Shown one piece after another: positions 17,620 to 26,877 of a stretch of DNA of 64,000 bases. This DNA is from Rhizobiales bacterium CCH10-E5 (GTDB taxonomy: Bacteria; Pseudomonadota; Alphaproteobacteria; Rhizobiales; Beijerinckiaceae). The notes beneath the pieces were generated by a model. That model was not told where the DNA came from and did no database searches. It was given only the letters and a program-made list of their open reading frames with translations. Positions within the stretch are counted from its first letter, which is position 1; each line of letters starts with the position of its first letter. Location of the stretch: contig LSIG01000046.1 in NCBI GenBank assembly GCA_001556125.1, forward strand, positions 62,001 to 126,000. The letters are read 5' to 3'. The position numbers were made by a program, and so were the translations under genes.

Positions 17620-17865
17620 ATGGGCATTCTCGTTCGCGACGCGAAGATCGATCGCATGGTCCGCGAACTGGCAGAGCGGGACGGAATCACCTTGCAGGCA
17701 GCTATCGGGCTAGCCGTAGAGCGCGAACTCGCGCGACGGGAAGAACGACGCAGGCGCGTTGATGCGGCCTTCGCGCGCATCCACGAGCGTTTCGCCGACC
17801 ATCCCGTCATGGATGACGGCATGACGCATAAGGAGTTTTTCGACCGCGAGTCGGGCGAAATCTGA
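17620..17865 (+). CDS. vapB: VapB-type antitoxin (PSK family)
   Basis: An 81-residue protein with an N-terminal beta strand and helix region (MGILVRDAKIDRMVRELAER), a highly charged middle (ARREERRRR) and a C-terminal tail (MTHKEFFDRESGEI) likely to bind the toxin. It matches the Rv0623-like/PSK group of VapB antitoxins. The toxin gene starts on the next base after its stop. The palindrome upstream suggests self-repression by the complex. Confidence 0.85.
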   Translation: MGILVRDAKIDRMVRELAERDGITLQAAIGLAVERELARREERRRRVDAAFARIHERFADHPVMDDGMTHKEFFDRESGEI

Positions 17866-18297
17866 ATGTTTCTTGACGCATCCGTACTCGTTGCGGCTAT
17901 GGCTGGTGAGGTCGAGGCGCCTGCGATACGCGTCGCCATCGTCGAAAGCGAGAAACTCGCCTCTTCGCCGCTCGCGGTGTTCGAGGCGTCCTGTCGGATT
18001 GCCAAGCTTCGCAGGATCTCGATCGATGAGGCCTACTCTGCGACGATGGAGTTCCTGACGATGACCGGAGCTCAATTGCAGGCTATCGACGCGGAGACCG
18101 GCCGCGCAGCTCATACATGCGCGGCCCGCTATCATCTGCTGACCGGCCATCCCGCCCGCCTGAACATGGGCGATTGCTTCGCCTATGCGGCCGCACGCGC
18201 CTCGGGACTGAAGCTCGCCTACAAGGGCAACGACTTTCTCCATACCGATATCGACGGGGTCCGTTTCGGCCCCGAAGCTGAGCCGCCGCGCGCATGA
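17866..18297 (+). CDS. vapC: VapC-type PIN-domain ribonuclease toxin
   Basis: A 143-residue PIN-domain protein. The four acidic residues of the Mg-dependent nuclease site are present: Asp4 (MFLDAS), Glu40 (VFEASCR), Asp103 (NMGDCFAYA) and Asp123 (KGNDFLHTD). The length is usual for VapC. It follows vapB with no gap, and its stop overlaps the start of the PfkB kinase gene (ATGA). No inactivating change is visible, so it should be active unless neutralised by VapB. Confidence 0.92.
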   Translation: MFLDASVLVAAMAGEVEAPAIRVAIVESEKLASSPLAVFEASCRIAKLRRISIDEAYSATMEFLTMTGAQLQAIDAETGRAAHTCAARYHLLTGHPARLNMGDCFAYAAARASGLKLAYKGNDFLHTDIDGVRFGPEAEPPRA

Positions 18298-19187
18298 CCG
18301 GCGTCTTCTGTCTCGGCATCTCGACGCTGGACTATGTCTACAGCGTCGAGACCCTCCCCACCCGCGGCGAAAAATACCGCTCCAAGGCCCTCGCCGTCGT
18401 CGGTGGCGGCTGCGCCGGCAACGCATCGGTCGCGATCGCCAGGCTCGGCGGTCGCTGCTGGCTGGCGACGCGCCTCGCGGACGATCTGGCCGGTGACGCG
18501 ATCGTGGCCGATCTGGCGCGTGAAGGCGTCGATACGACCTTCGCCCGCCGCGTGGCCGGCCTGCGCTCGCCCGTCTCGGCGATTCTCGTCGATGCGCAGG
18601 GCGAGCGGATGGTGATCTCCTACTCCGACCCCGAGATGCCGGAACAGACGGACTGGCTCCCGGCCACCTTGCCGGACGGGGCGCGGGCCGTGCTCGCCGA
18701 CACGCGCTGGGGCGAGGGCGCGCTCGCGGCGCTGCGGCTCGCACGCGTGGCGGGCGTGCCCGGCGTGCTCGACGGCGACCGAAGGCCGCCCCATCCCGAT
18801 CTGGTCGCGACCGCGAGCCATGTTGCCTTCAGTGCCCAGGCCCTGGCCGAACTCTCCGGCGAGGAGGACCCGCGCGCCGGTCTCGCCCGGATCGCGCGCG
18901 AGGGGCCGACCTGGCTGGCAGTCACGCTCGGCAAGGACGGGGTGCTCTTCGTCGAGGATGGCACGATCGCTCATCTGCCGGCCTTCGCGGTCGAGGCCGT
19001 CGACACGCTCGGCGCCGGCGATGTCTGGCACGGCGCCTTCGCGCTCGCCCTCGCAGAGGGGCAGGGGGAGCGTGCGGCGATCCGTTTCGCCTCGGCGGCG
19101 GCGGCGATCAAATGCACGCGTTTCGGCGGCCGGGCCGGTGCCCCGCAGCGCACGGAGATCGAGGCCTTTCTCGCGGCGCGCGGCTGA
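18294..19187 (+). CDS. PfkB-family carbohydrate kinase
   Basis: A 297-residue ribokinase-fold kinase. The N-terminal substrate region has VVGGGCAGNASVAIARLG (about residues 35-52) and the C-terminal signature DTLGAGDVWHGAF carries the catalytic base Asp243. The substrate is unknown; no sugar transporter or catabolic gene is adjacent. Its ATG lies inside the last codons of vapC, so it may be translated with the toxin operon. Confidence 0.9.
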   Translation: MTGVFCLGISTLDYVYSVETLPTRGEKYRSKALAVVGGGCAGNASVAIARLGGRCWLATRLADDLAGDAIVADLAREGVDTTFARRVAGLRSPVSAILVDAQGERMVISYSDPEMPEQTDWLPATLPDGARAVLADTRWGEGALAALRLARVAGVPGVLDGDRRPPHPDLVATASHVAFSAQALAELSGEEDPRAGLARIAREGPTWLAVTLGKDGVLFVEDGTIAHLPAFAVEAVDTLGAGDVWHGAFALALAEGQGERAAIRFASAAAAIKCTRFGGRAGAPQRTEIEAFLAARG

Positions 19188-19311
19188 CCATCGGCTAGCC
19201 GCGATTGCCCATCATTTGGGCAGCGTCCGCCGGTGAGGCCCTTGCCGGAAATCGGCGCGCGCGGAAGATTGCAGCGTCGTTCGACTCCGCCAGCCCGATC
19301 CGGGACCTTTC

Positions 19312-20166
19312 ATGTTTGCGCCGCCCGTACCGGCCGCCTCCGAGCCCGTGCTGCCAGCCTATGTCCGCGCTGCGGGCGGGGTGGCGCTGCGCTTCGGCCG
19401 CGTCGGCAGCCGGACGCACAGGTTGGATCTGTTGGAGTCCGGCGGCTACCGCGCCCGTTTCCCTACCACCTTCGACGCGACCAGCGAGGCCGTGCTGATC
19501 AACACCGGCGGCGGCATGGCCGGCGGCGACGCGATGAGCGTGACGGTCGATCTCGGTCCCGGAAGCGAGGCGGTCGTTACCACCCAGGCCGCCGAGAAGA
19601 TCTACCGCAGCCAGGGTGCCGATACCCGGATCGAGACCGGGCTGACGGTGGCCGCCGGGGCCTCGCTCTGCTGGGTGCCCCAGGAGAGCATCCTGTTCTC
19701 TGGCGCGCGCCTCAACCGGCGCCTCGCCGTCGATCTCGCCGCCGATGCAAGGCTCGTCGCCTGCGAGAGCGTGTTCTTCGGCCGCAGCGCCATGGGTGAA
19801 AGCGTCGCGCGCGGGGCGCTCCGCGATCGCTGGCGCATCCGCCGGGAGGGGAAGCTCGTCTTCGCCGAGGATGTCCGGCTCGAGGGCGCGATCGCGCAGA
19901 CGCTGGGGCGCTCGGCGATCGGCGCCGGCGCCCGCGCCGTCGCGACGATCCTCATTGCCGGTGGCGATCTCGCCGACAGGCTGGAGCAGGTCCGCGCACT
20001 CGCCGAAGAGGCCCAGTCCGCCGCGGTCGAACTCGGCGCCGGCCTCGTTTCGGATCTTCTGATCGTCCGCCTTCTCTCTCCCGATGCCCAGGCCCTGCGT
20101 CGCGTGCTCGTCACGCTGCTCGGGCATCTGACCGGCCGTGCGCTGCCGCGCACTTGGTCAACTTGA
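19312..20166 (+). CDS. ureD: Urease accessory protein UreD
   Basis: A 284-residue protein that, with UreF and UreG, binds apo-urease and lets nickel into the active site. Family features are LINTGGGMAGGD (about residues 63-74), the EKIYRSQG segment and WVPQESILF. The length is normal. It opens the urease locus, 124 bp after the PfkB kinase; I see no clear sigma-70 or sigma-54 promoter in that gap. The next gene follows after 13 bp. Confidence 0.96.
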   Translation: MFAPPVPAASEPVLPAYVRAAGGVALRFGRVGSRTHRLDLLESGGYRARFPTTFDATSEAVLINTGGGMAGGDAMSVTVDLGPGSEAVVTTQAAEKIYRSQGADTRIETGLTVAAGASLCWVPQESILFSGARLNRRLAVDLAADARLVACESVFFGRSAMGESVARGALRDRWRIRREGKLVFAEDVRLEGAIAQTLGRSAIGAGARAVATILIAGGDLADRLEQVRALAEEAQSAAVELGAGLVSDLLIVRLLSPDAQALRRVLVTLLGHLTGRALPRTWST

Positions 20167-20179
20167 GGAGGAGAGCATC

Positions 20180-20500
20180 ATGCTGGCGATCCAGGGTCTG
20201 AAATGCATCTACGACACCGGCGCGCGGGGCTGGGCGATCGAACTGGCGCTGAGCGGCGAGGGCGAGGAGGCTGTGCGCCGCTTCGACGTCGACGGGCCCG
20301 ATGACGCCGAGATGCTGATCGAGGCCTTCGAGGAATCGACCGCGAGCGCGTTCGATCCGGCGACGGGCGAGATCGTCTTCGCCTATGAATATGCCGATTT
20401 CGGCGTCGAGGACGAAGACGAAAAGGAATCGGACGACGAGGACGGCGAGGACGAGGGTCCGGACGCCGCCGACGAGGACGAAGAGAAGGGCAAGTCATGA
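20180..20500 (+). CDS. Small acidic protein of unknown function within the urease operon
   Basis: A 106-residue protein between ureD and ureAB. The first 75 residues look like a compact beta-rich domain ([20 protein letters not shown], then FAYEYADFG); the last 31 residues are a disordered tail with 19 Asp/Glu. GGAGGAG is 6 nt before the ATG, and its stop overlaps the ureAB ATG (ATGA), so it is a real, coupled gene. I do not recognise the family. The acidic tail could bind nickel or another accessory protein, but this is only inference. Confidence 0.8.
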   Translation: MLAIQGLKCIYDTGARGWAIELALSGEGEEAVRRFDVDGPDDAEMLIEAFEESTASAFDPATGEIVFAYEYADFGVEDEDEKESDDEDGEDEGPDAADEDEEKGKS

Positions 20501-21117
20501 ATCTGACGCCGCGCGAAAAGGACAAGTTGCTCGTCGCCATGGCCGCCATGGTTGCGCGACGCAGGCTCGAGCGCGGCGTCAAGCTGAACTATCCCGAGGC
20601 CGTCGCGCTGATCACCGACTTCGTGGTCGAGGGCGCGCGCGACGGCCGTTCCGTCGCCGATCTGATGCAGGCGGGAGCGCAGGTGCTGTCGGCCGATCAG
20701 GTGATGGACGGCGTGGCCGAACTCATCCACGACGTGCAGATCGAGGCGACCTTCCCGGACGGCACCAAGCTCGTCACCGTGCATGAGCCGATCCGCGGCT
20801 CCGCCGGGCGCCTTAGGCCCGGCGAGGTGACGACGCTGCCGGGCGACCTCGTCATGAACGAGGGCCGCGAGAGCCTGATCCTCACCGTCTCCAACACCGG
20901 CGACCGGCCGATCCAGATCGGCTCCCATTATCATTTCTTCGAGGCCAATCCGGCGCTGTCCTTCGAGCGCGACAAGGCCCGCGGTTTCCGGCTGGACATT
21001 CCGGCCGGCACCGCCGTGCGCTTCGAGCCCGGCCAGACCCGCGAGGTCCGGCTCGTGGCGCTCGCCGGCAAGCGCGAGGTCTACGGCTTCCGTCAGGACG
21101 TGATGGGCAAGCTCTGA
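20497..21117 (+). CDS. ureAB: Urease gamma/beta subunit fusion
   Basis: A 206-residue fusion. Residues 1-100 are the gamma subunit ([71 protein letters not shown]) and about residues 104-206 the beta subunit ([20 protein letters not shown]-like [16 protein letters not shown], ending [11 protein letters not shown]). Most bacteria have separate ureA and ureB; fused forms occur in some alphaproteobacteria and in Helicobacter UreA. No stop or frameshift lies at the joint. Confidence 0.95.
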   Translation: MNLTPREKDKLLVAMAAMVARRRLERGVKLNYPEAVALITDFVVEGARDGRSVADLMQAGAQVLSADQVMDGVAELIHDVQIEATFPDGTKLVTVHEPIRGSAGRLRPGEVTTLPGDLVMNEGRESLILTVSNTGDRPIQIGSHYHFFEANPALSFERDKARGFRLDIPAGTAVRFEPGQTREVRLVALAGKREVYGFRQDVMGKL

Positions 21118-21156
21118 GCTGCCTCCGGCCCCGATCCGCTTCGAGGAGACGCGTTC

Positions 21157-22893
21157 ATGCCCTTCAACTTCCCCCGCAACGCCTATGCCGCGATGTTCGG
21201 CCCCACCACCGGCGACACGGTGCGCCTCGGCGACACCGATCTCGTCATCAAGGTCGAGAAGGACTTCACCACCTATGGCGAGGAGGTGAAGTTCGGCGGC
21301 GGCAAGGTCATCCGCGACGGCATGGGCCAGAGCCAGGTCCGCAATGCCGACGGCGCCGTCGACACCGTCATCACCAACGCGCTGATCCTCGACCACTGGG
21401 GCATCGTGAAGGCCGATATCGGCATCCGGGCCGGACGGATCTGCGCCATCGGCAAGGCCGGCAACCCCGACATCCAGAGCGGCTTCGGCAATTTCGATCC
21501 CGAAGAGACGATCATCGTCGGCCCCGGCACCGAGGTCATTGCGGGCGAGGGCAAGATCGTCACTGCCGGCGGCTTCGACAGCCATATCCACTACATCTGC
21601 CCGCAGCAGATCGAGGATGCGCTGATGAGCGGCCTTACGACGATGCTCGGCGGCGGCACAGGCCCCGCCCATGGCACGCTGGCAACGACCTGCACGCCCG
21701 GCCCCTGGCATCTCGGCCAGATGATCAAGGCCGCCGACGCCTTCCCGATGAACCTCGCCTTCGCCGGCAAGGGCAATGCCGCGCTGCCCGGCGCCCTGAT
21801 CGAGATGGTCGAGGCCGGCGCCTGCGCGATGAAGCTGCACGAGGACTGGGGCACGACGCCCGCCGCGATCGATAACTGCCTCTCCGTCGCTGACGATTAC
21901 GACGTGCAGGTGATGATCCACACCGACACGCTGAACGAGAGCGGCTTCGTCGAGGACACCATCGCCGCCTTCAAGGGCCGCACCATCCACGCCTTCCACA
22001 CCGAAGGGGCGGGCGGCGGCCATGCGCCCGACATCATGAAGGTCGCAGGCCTGCCCAACGTCCTGCCGTCATCGACCAATCCGACGCGGCCCTTCACCGT
22101 CAACACGCTCGACGAGCATCTCGACATGCTGATGGTCTGCCATCACCTGTCGCCGTCGATCCCGGAGGATCTCGCCTTCGCCGAGAGCCGCATCCGCAAG
22201 GAGACGATCGCTGCCGAGGACATCCTGCACGATCTCGGCGCGCTCTCGATGATGTCGTCGGACAGCCAGGCCATGGGCCGCGTCGGCGAGGTCATCACCC
22301 GCACCTGGCAGACCGCCCACAAGATGAAGCTCCAGCGCGGCACGCTGGCGCAGGATGTCGGCACCGGCGCCGACAATTTCCGCGCCAAGCGCTATGTCGC
22401 GAAATACACGATCAACCCCGCCATCGCCCATGGCATCTCGCGCCATATCGGCTCGATCGAGATCGGCAAGCTCGCCGACATCGTGATCTGGTCGCCGGCT
22501 TTCTTCGGTGCCAAGCCGGATCTGATCCTCAAGGGCGGGATGATCGCCGCCGCCCCGATGGGCGACCCCAACGCCTCGATCCCGACGCCGCAGCCGGTGC
22601 ATTACCGCCCGATGTTCGGCGCCTTCGGCAAGGCGGTGACCTCGACCTCGCTGGTCTTCGTCTCGCAGGCCGCGATGGCCAACGGCCTGCGCAACCGGCT
22701 GGGCACCGAGAAGGAGATGGTCGCGGTCGAGAACGTGCGCGGCGGCATTTCCAAGAAGAGCATGATCCACAACGACGCCACGCCCGACATCCGGATCGAT
22801 CCGGAGACCTACGCGGTCGTCGCCGACGGCGAGCTGCTCGTCTGCGAACCCGCTAAGGAACTGCCGCTGGCGCAGCGCTATTTCCTGTTCTGA
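21157..22893 (+). CDS. ureC: Urease alpha (catalytic) subunit UreC
   Basis: A 578-residue subunit holding the dinuclear nickel site for urea hydrolysis. Ligands are all present: His143 and His145 (SHIHYICP), carbamylated Lys226 (CAMKLHED), His255, His281 and Asp369 ([10 protein letters not shown]), plus flap residues Cys328-His329 (MVCHH). The length is close to normal (about 567-570). It starts 39 bp after ureAB with GAGGAGA upstream. The usual next gene ureE is here displaced by almost 2 kb. Confidence 0.98.
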   Translation: MPFNFPRNAYAAMFGPTTGDTVRLGDTDLVIKVEKDFTTYGEEVKFGGGKVIRDGMGQSQVRNADGAVDTVITNALILDHWGIVKADIGIRAGRICAIGKAGNPDIQSGFGNFDPEETIIVGPGTEVIAGEGKIVTAGGFDSHIHYICPQQIEDALMSGLTTMLGGGTGPAHGTLATTCTPGPWHLGQMIKAADAFPMNLAFAGKGNAALPGALIEMVEAGACAMKLHEDWGTTPAAIDNCLSVADDYDVQVMIHTDTLNESGFVEDTIAAFKGRTIHAFHTEGAGGGHAPDIMKVAGLPNVLPSSTNPTRPFTVNTLDEHLDMLMVCHHLSPSIPEDLAFAESRIRKETIAAEDILHDLGALSMMSSDSQAMGRVGEVITRTWQTAHKMKLQRGTLAQDVGTGADNFRAKRYVAKYTINPAIAHGISRHIGSIEIGKLADIVIWSPAFFGAKPDLILKGGMIAAAPMGDPNASIPTPQPVHYRPMFGAFGKAVTSTSLVFVSQAAMANGLRNRLGTEKEMVAVENVRGGISKKSMIHNDATPDIRIDPETYAVVADGELLVCEPAKELPLAQRYFLF

Positions 22894-22966
22894 CGCGCCG
22901 GATCGCGGCGCGGAACAGCCCACGCAGCCTTGGCGTTTGTCTCCCATCAGGACAGGGAGGTTCGCC

Positions 22967-23218
22967 ATGGCCACAGACACGGGTCCCGAAGGACAGCAGC
23001 CTGAAGCACTCGCCACCTTCGCTGCGAGCGCGCGCAACGACGCTAGCAAGCCCGCGGCGATCGGATTGACCGCGACGCCGGAAACCGAACCGCTCGCCAT
23101 CGCGCCGGAGGCGAAGGCCGATGCCGCGACGAAGGTGCTGCGCGAAGGCGTTCTCGACCGGGATCAGGGGGCAGATGAGGCGGTCGACGCCCTCCCGGAC
23201 CGCACGCGCGACAGCTGA
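22967..23218 (+). CDS. Small hydrophilic protein of unknown function
   Basis: An 83-residue frame starting ATGGCC with GGGAGG 7 nt upstream. The product is rich in Ala, Pro, Glu and Asp (MATDTGPEGQQPEALATFAA; TATPETEPLAIAPEAKADAA), without hydrophobic segments or Cys, so probably disordered. No family recognised. It fills most of the gap between ureC and the solute-binding protein gene. The good ribosome site supports it; the low-complexity composition lowers confidence. Confidence 0.5.
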   Translation: MATDTGPEGQQPEALATFAASARNDASKPAAIGLTATPETEPLAIAPEAKADAATKVLREGVLDRDQGADEAVDALPDRTRDS

Positions 23219-23227
23219 CCGCCGTGA

Positions 23228-23257
23228 TTGACAGCCACGCCGCGTCCGTTCTCTAGT
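23228..23257 (+). promoter_or_regulatory. Candidate sigma-70 promoter of the solute-binding protein gene
   Basis: A perfect -35 box TTGACA (23228-23233) is followed after 18 bp by TCTAGT (23252-23257; four of six matches to TATAAT). A start of transcription near 23264 would leave a leader of about 17 nt before the ATG at 23281. Confidence 0.5.
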
Positions 23258-23280
23258 CGGCAAAACAATCGTCGACTGGG

Positions 23281-24327
23281 ATGGACGCCATGGATCGCTG
23301 CAACACGGCCCGCATAGTCGCGGCTTTTTCCCTTGTGGCCACAGGGCTTGGCGTAGCCGCTCCGGCTGCGGCGCAGGAGGTCACGGTCTACTGCTCGATC
23401 CTCGAGGAGCAGTGCCGCGAAGGTGCGACGCTCTTCGAGAAATCGACCGGCGTCAAGGTCGCGATGGTTCGCAAGAGCACGGGCGAGGTCTATGCGCAAG
23501 TGAAGGCCGAGGCTGGCAATCCGCGCGGCGATGTCTGGTGGGGCGGTCCCGGAGAGCCGCATCTCCAGGCGGCGGAAGAGGGGCTTCTCGACGAATACAA
23601 GTCGCCGAAGCTGCCGGAGCTGCTCGACTGGGCGCAGCGCCATGCCGAGCAGGCGAAGTTCCGCACCAGTGGAATCTATCTCGGGGCGCTCGGGATCGGC
23701 TACAACACCGAACTGCTGAAGAAGCGCGGCGTCCCCGCTCCCAAATGCTGGGCGGACCTGCTGGATCCCAAGCTTCGCGACGAGGTCCAGATCGCGGACC
23801 CGAACTCGTCGGGCACGGCTTATGTCTTCCTCGCCACCACGGTTCAGCGCCTCGGCGAGGAGAAGGGTTTCGAATATCTCAAGGCCCTGCACAAGAACAT
23901 CAACCAGTACACCAAATCCGGTATCGCCCCGGTCAAGGCGACCGCGCTCGGCGAAACGACGGTCGGGATCGCCTTCATCCACGACATGCTCACCCAGAAG
24001 CTGCAGGGCGCGCCGATCGAGACTGTCGCTCCCTGCGAGGGCACGGGCTACGAGACCGGCTCGGTCTCCATCATCAAGGGTGGCCGCAATCCCGAGGCCG
24101 CGCGCCGCTTCGTCGATTTCACGCTCTCGCCTGAGGCACAGAACATCAACGCGAAGCTCAAGATCAACTCGATTCCCTCGAACCGGAATACGACGCTGTC
24201 CCCCGACGCGCCGAAGTTCTCGGAGATGAAGCTGATCGACTATGACACCCCGCGCTGGGGCTCGCCCGCCGAGCGCTCGCGTCTGCTCAAGAAATTCGAC
24301 GCCGAGGTGAAGTCCCAGCCGCGCTGA
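23281..24327 (+). CDS. ABC transporter solute-binding protein, iron(III)/FbpA-like class (orphan)
   Basis: A 348-residue periplasmic binding protein with a signal peptide to about residue 31 (AAPAAAQ|EVTVYCS). Motifs EQCREGATLFEKSTGVKVAMVR, GDVWWGGPGEPH and TKSGIAPVKATALGETTVGI are typical of the FbpA/AfuA-type family, which binds ferric iron, 2-aminoethylphosphonate or other anions. No permease or ATPase genes are near. It lies inside the urease locus between ureC and ureE. An ATG at 23290 is an alternative start. The substrate is unknown. Confidence 0.88.
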   Translation: MDAMDRCNTARIVAAFSLVATGLGVAAPAAAQEVTVYCSILEEQCREGATLFEKSTGVKVAMVRKSTGEVYAQVKAEAGNPRGDVWWGGPGEPHLQAAEEGLLDEYKSPKLPELLDWAQRHAEQAKFRTSGIYLGALGIGYNTELLKKRGVPAPKCWADLLDPKLRDEVQIADPNSSGTAYVFLATTVQRLGEEKGFEYLKALHKNINQYTKSGIAPVKATALGETTVGIAFIHDMLTQKLQGAPIETVAPCEGTGYETGSVSIIKGGRNPEAARRFVDFTLSPEAQNINAKLKINSIPSNRNTTLSPDAPKFSEMKLIDYDTPRWGSPAERSRLLKKFDAEVKSQPR

Positions 24328-24410
24328 CCGCCGATCTAGTCGGGATCTGCATCTGCTCTCGATTCCGCCGCGTAGCCGGACTCGTCCGTTGCGTTTCGGA
24401 GCCTGGCCTC

Positions 24411-24719
24411 TTGTCCGATCCTTTTCTCGTCATCGCCCGCATCGAGGTTCGCCCCGATGCCTGGGAAACCTTCGTCGAGGCCGCCACAGCCTGCATCGAC
24501 TCCACCCGCCGCGAGCCCGGCTGCCTCGGCTACGAGTTTCATGAGAGCCTGACGGAACCCTGTCGGTTCGTCTCCTTCGAGAGCTGGGAGACACGCGCCG
24601 ATATCGATCGCCACATGCGCTCTGAGCACATGGCTGCGTTCCTCCGGGCGACGAGGGCTTGCGTCATGGCGCCTCCGGTGATCGAAGTGATCGAGCCGCG
24701 GTCGATCGACCGCCTCTGA
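24411..24719 (+). CDS. Antibiotic biosynthesis monooxygenase (ABM/YgiN-like) domain protein
   Basis: A 102-residue dimeric ferredoxin-like domain. Family signatures are visible: FLVIARIEVRPDAWETFVEA, REPGCLGYEFHES and FVSFESWETRADIDRHMRSEHMAAF. The start must be TTG at 24411 (GGAG 9 nt upstream), since no in-frame ATG precedes the domain. Such proteins act on quinones or haem or have unknown roles. It sits just before ureE. Confidence 0.82.
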   Translation: MSDPFLVIARIEVRPDAWETFVEAATACIDSTRREPGCLGYEFHESLTEPCRFVSFESWETRADIDRHMRSEHMAAFLRATRACVMAPPVIEVIEPRSIDRL

Positions 24720-24746
24720 TCTCGCTTTAAGTCACGGACCATCATC

Positions 24747-25454
24747 ATGCTTCGCGCCACCTCCGTCGTTCGCAAGGCCGCCGTCAGGCAAGACCGCGTC
24801 GTCGATACGCTGACGCTCGACCATGACGACCGCAACCGCCGCCGCCTCGCGCTCAAGGCCGATGGTGGGCTGGACGTGCTGCTCGATCTCGACAAGGCCA
24901 CCGCCCTCGGGGACGGCGATGCGGTCAAGCTCGAGGATGGCCGGCTCGTCCTGGTCAAGGCTGCGCCGCAGAGCCTGCTGGAGATCAAGGCCGAGAACCC
25001 GCTGCGGCTGATGCGCGTCGCCTGGCATATCGGCAACCGGCACACGCCGGCCGAGATCACCGCCGACGCGATCTATATCGAGAACGACCATGTCCTGGCC
25101 GAGATGGTGCGCGGCCAGGGCTGCGCCATGCAGGCCGTGATGCGCCCCTTCCAGCCGGAGCGCGGCGCCTACGACCACGACCACGCCAATTGCGACCACC
25201 CCAGCCACGCCCATGGCCATCACGGGCATCATCACCACGACCATGACCATCACGCCCACGACCATGATCACCATGACCATGGCTCGCATGATCATGGTCA
25301 CAAGGCCGAGGCGCACGCGCATTCCCACACCCACGCCCATGGCGACGCCTGCGGCTGCGGGCATGATCACGCCCACCACGATCACGGCCACCACGACCAT
25401 GGCCACAAGCACGGCGCCGAACATGGCCACAAGGGCCACAGCCACGATCACTGA
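24747..25454 (+). CDS. ureE: Urease nickel metallochaperone UreE with a long His-rich tail
   Basis: A 235-residue protein. Residues 1-70 are the peptide-binding domain and about 75-140 the metal-binding domain, with the conserved interface histidines His94 and His99 in AWHIGNRHTP. From residue 142 to the end (94 residues) the tail contains about 42 His, mostly HD, HDH and HG repeats, plus a CGCG pair. Klebsiella UreE has about 15 C-terminal residues of this type, so this tail is far longer and could store nickel. It starts 27 bp after the ABM gene and ends 5 bp before ureF. Confidence 0.96.
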   Translation: MLRATSVVRKAAVRQDRVVDTLTLDHDDRNRRRLALKADGGLDVLLDLDKATALGDGDAVKLEDGRLVLVKAAPQSLLEIKAENPLRLMRVAWHIGNRHTPAEITADAIYIENDHVLAEMVRGQGCAMQAVMRPFQPERGAYDHDHANCDHPSHAHGHHGHHHHDHDHHAHDHDHHDHGSHDHGHKAEAHAHSHTHAHGDACGCGHDHAHHDHGHHDHGHKHGAEHGHKGHSHDH

Positions 25455-25459
25455 GCGCC

Positions 25460-26134
25460 ATGGCGGCCCATCTGCCCCTGATGGTCTGGCTGTCGCCGTC
25501 CTTCCCGGTCGGCGCCTTCGCCTATTCGCACGGGCTCGAATGGGCCTTCGAATGCGGCGATCTGCATGACGCCGAGACGTTGCGGGACTGGCTCGAGGCG
25601 CTGGTCGCCCATGGCTCGTTGCGCAACGACCTGATCCTCTTCGCCTGCACCGCCCGCGCCACCGAGGCCGGTGACGACGCAGCTCTGGCCGAGATCGCCG
25701 AACTCGCCCTGGCGCTGGCCAATTCCGCCGAGCGCCGGTTGGAGACGGTCACGCAGGGCAATGCCTTCGTGACGGCGCTGCGGGCCGCTTGGCCCTGCGA
25801 GGCGATCGAGCGCCTCAAGCGCGTCGCCCCCGACGACATCGCCTATCCGCTGGCCGTCGCGGCGGCCAGCGCGGGGCATGGCTTGCCGCTTGCGGCCTCG
25901 CTGGAGGCCTACGGTCTCGCCTTCGTCGCCAATCTGGTCTCGGCCTCGGTGCGGCTGGGCATCGTCGGCCAGACCGACGGACAGCGGCTCACCGCGGCCC
26001 TGATGCCGGCCGTGCAGGCCGCTGCGGCGGAGGCCGTGCCCGCGACGCTGGACGACCTCGGCGGCTGCGCCTTCCGCTCCGATCTCGCCTCGCTGCGCCA
26101 CGAGACGCAGTATTCGCGGCTGTTCCGCTCGTGA
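25460..26134 (+). CDS. ureF: Urease accessory protein UreF
   Basis: A 224-residue helical protein that links UreD to UreG in the activation complex. Family motifs are [22 protein letters not shown] (about residues 10-30), [15 protein letters not shown] and a C-terminal end QYSRLFRS. The length is normal. It follows ureE after 5 bp. Confidence 0.96.
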   Translation: MAAHLPLMVWLSPSFPVGAFAYSHGLEWAFECGDLHDAETLRDWLEALVAHGSLRNDLILFACTARATEAGDDAALAEIAELALALANSAERRLETVTQGNAFVTALRAAWPCEAIERLKRVAPDDIAYPLAVAAASAGHGLPLAASLEAYGLAFVANLVSASVRLGIVGQTDGQRLTAALMPAVQAAAAEAVPATLDDLGGCAFRSDLASLRHETQYSRLFRS

Positions 26135-26222
26135 GCGCGGCGCGCGAATTGCAACCCTCTTCATCCACGCTCCGGGCCGCACAGGCCCGCCGCACCGCCT
26201 GATCGCTCAAGGAACTTCACAG

Positions 26223-26855
26223 ATGTCGCGTTCTCCCCATGGCCCCCTCCGCGTCGGCATCGGCGGCCCCGTCGGCTCCGGCAAGACGGCGCTGATGGAG
26301 GTGCTGTGCAAGCGCATGCGCGACCGCTACGACCTCTGCGCCATCACCAACGACATCTACACCAAGGAGGATGCCCGGCTGCTGACGGTGGCCGGCGCAC
26401 TGCCGCAGGAGCGCATCATGGGCGTTGAGACCGGCGGCTGCCCGCACACCGCGATCCGCGAGGACTGTTCGATCAACCTCGCCGCGGTCGAGGAGATGCG
26501 CGGCAAGTTCCCCGACCTCGACATGATCCTGATCGAGTCCGGCGGCGACAATCTCGCCGCCACCTTCTCGCCCGAGCTGGCGGACCTGACGATCTACGTC
26601 ATCGACGTCGCGGCCGGCGAGAAGATCCCGCGCAAGGGCGGCCCCGGCATCACCCGCTCCGACCTGCTGGTCATCAACAAGACCGATCTCGCCCCCCACG
26701 TCGGCGCGGATCTTGCAGTCATGGAACGCGATACGAAGACGATGCGCGGCAAGCGGCCCTACGCCTTCACCAACACCAAGGCGGGCGAGGGCGTCGATGC
26801 CGTGATCGACTTCATCGAAACGGCGGGTGGCCTGCGGGCCGCTCCGGCCGCGTGA
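26223..26855 (+). CDS. ureG: Urease accessory GTPase UreG
   Basis: A 210-residue SIMIBI-class GTPase that brings nickel to urease. It shows the P-loop [11 protein letters not shown] (residues 14-24), the metal motif [40 protein letters not shown], and the guanine-specific NKTD. AAGGAA precedes the ATG. The gap from ureF is 88 bp, and the nickel permease gene follows after 22 bp. Confidence 0.98.
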   Translation: MSRSPHGPLRVGIGGPVGSGKTALMEVLCKRMRDRYDLCAITNDIYTKEDARLLTVAGALPQERIMGVETGGCPHTAIREDCSINLAAVEEMRGKFPDLDMILIESGGDNLAATFSPELADLTIYVIDVAAGEKIPRKGGPGITRSDLLVINKTDLAPHVGADLAVMERDTKTMRGKRPYAFTNTKAGEGVDAVIDFIETAGGLRAAPAA

Positions 26856-26877
26856 CGGACATGCGAGGGAGACGGCG

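Noticed and set aside
19188..19311. Sigma-54 promoter for nitrogen control before ureD
   Set aside because: No GG-N10-GC element with the right spacing was found.
25170..25451. Repeated CAY/GAY units suggesting a tandem repeat or CRISPR-like array
   Set aside because: They are the in-frame His/Asp codons of the UreE tail; no regular unit and spacer.
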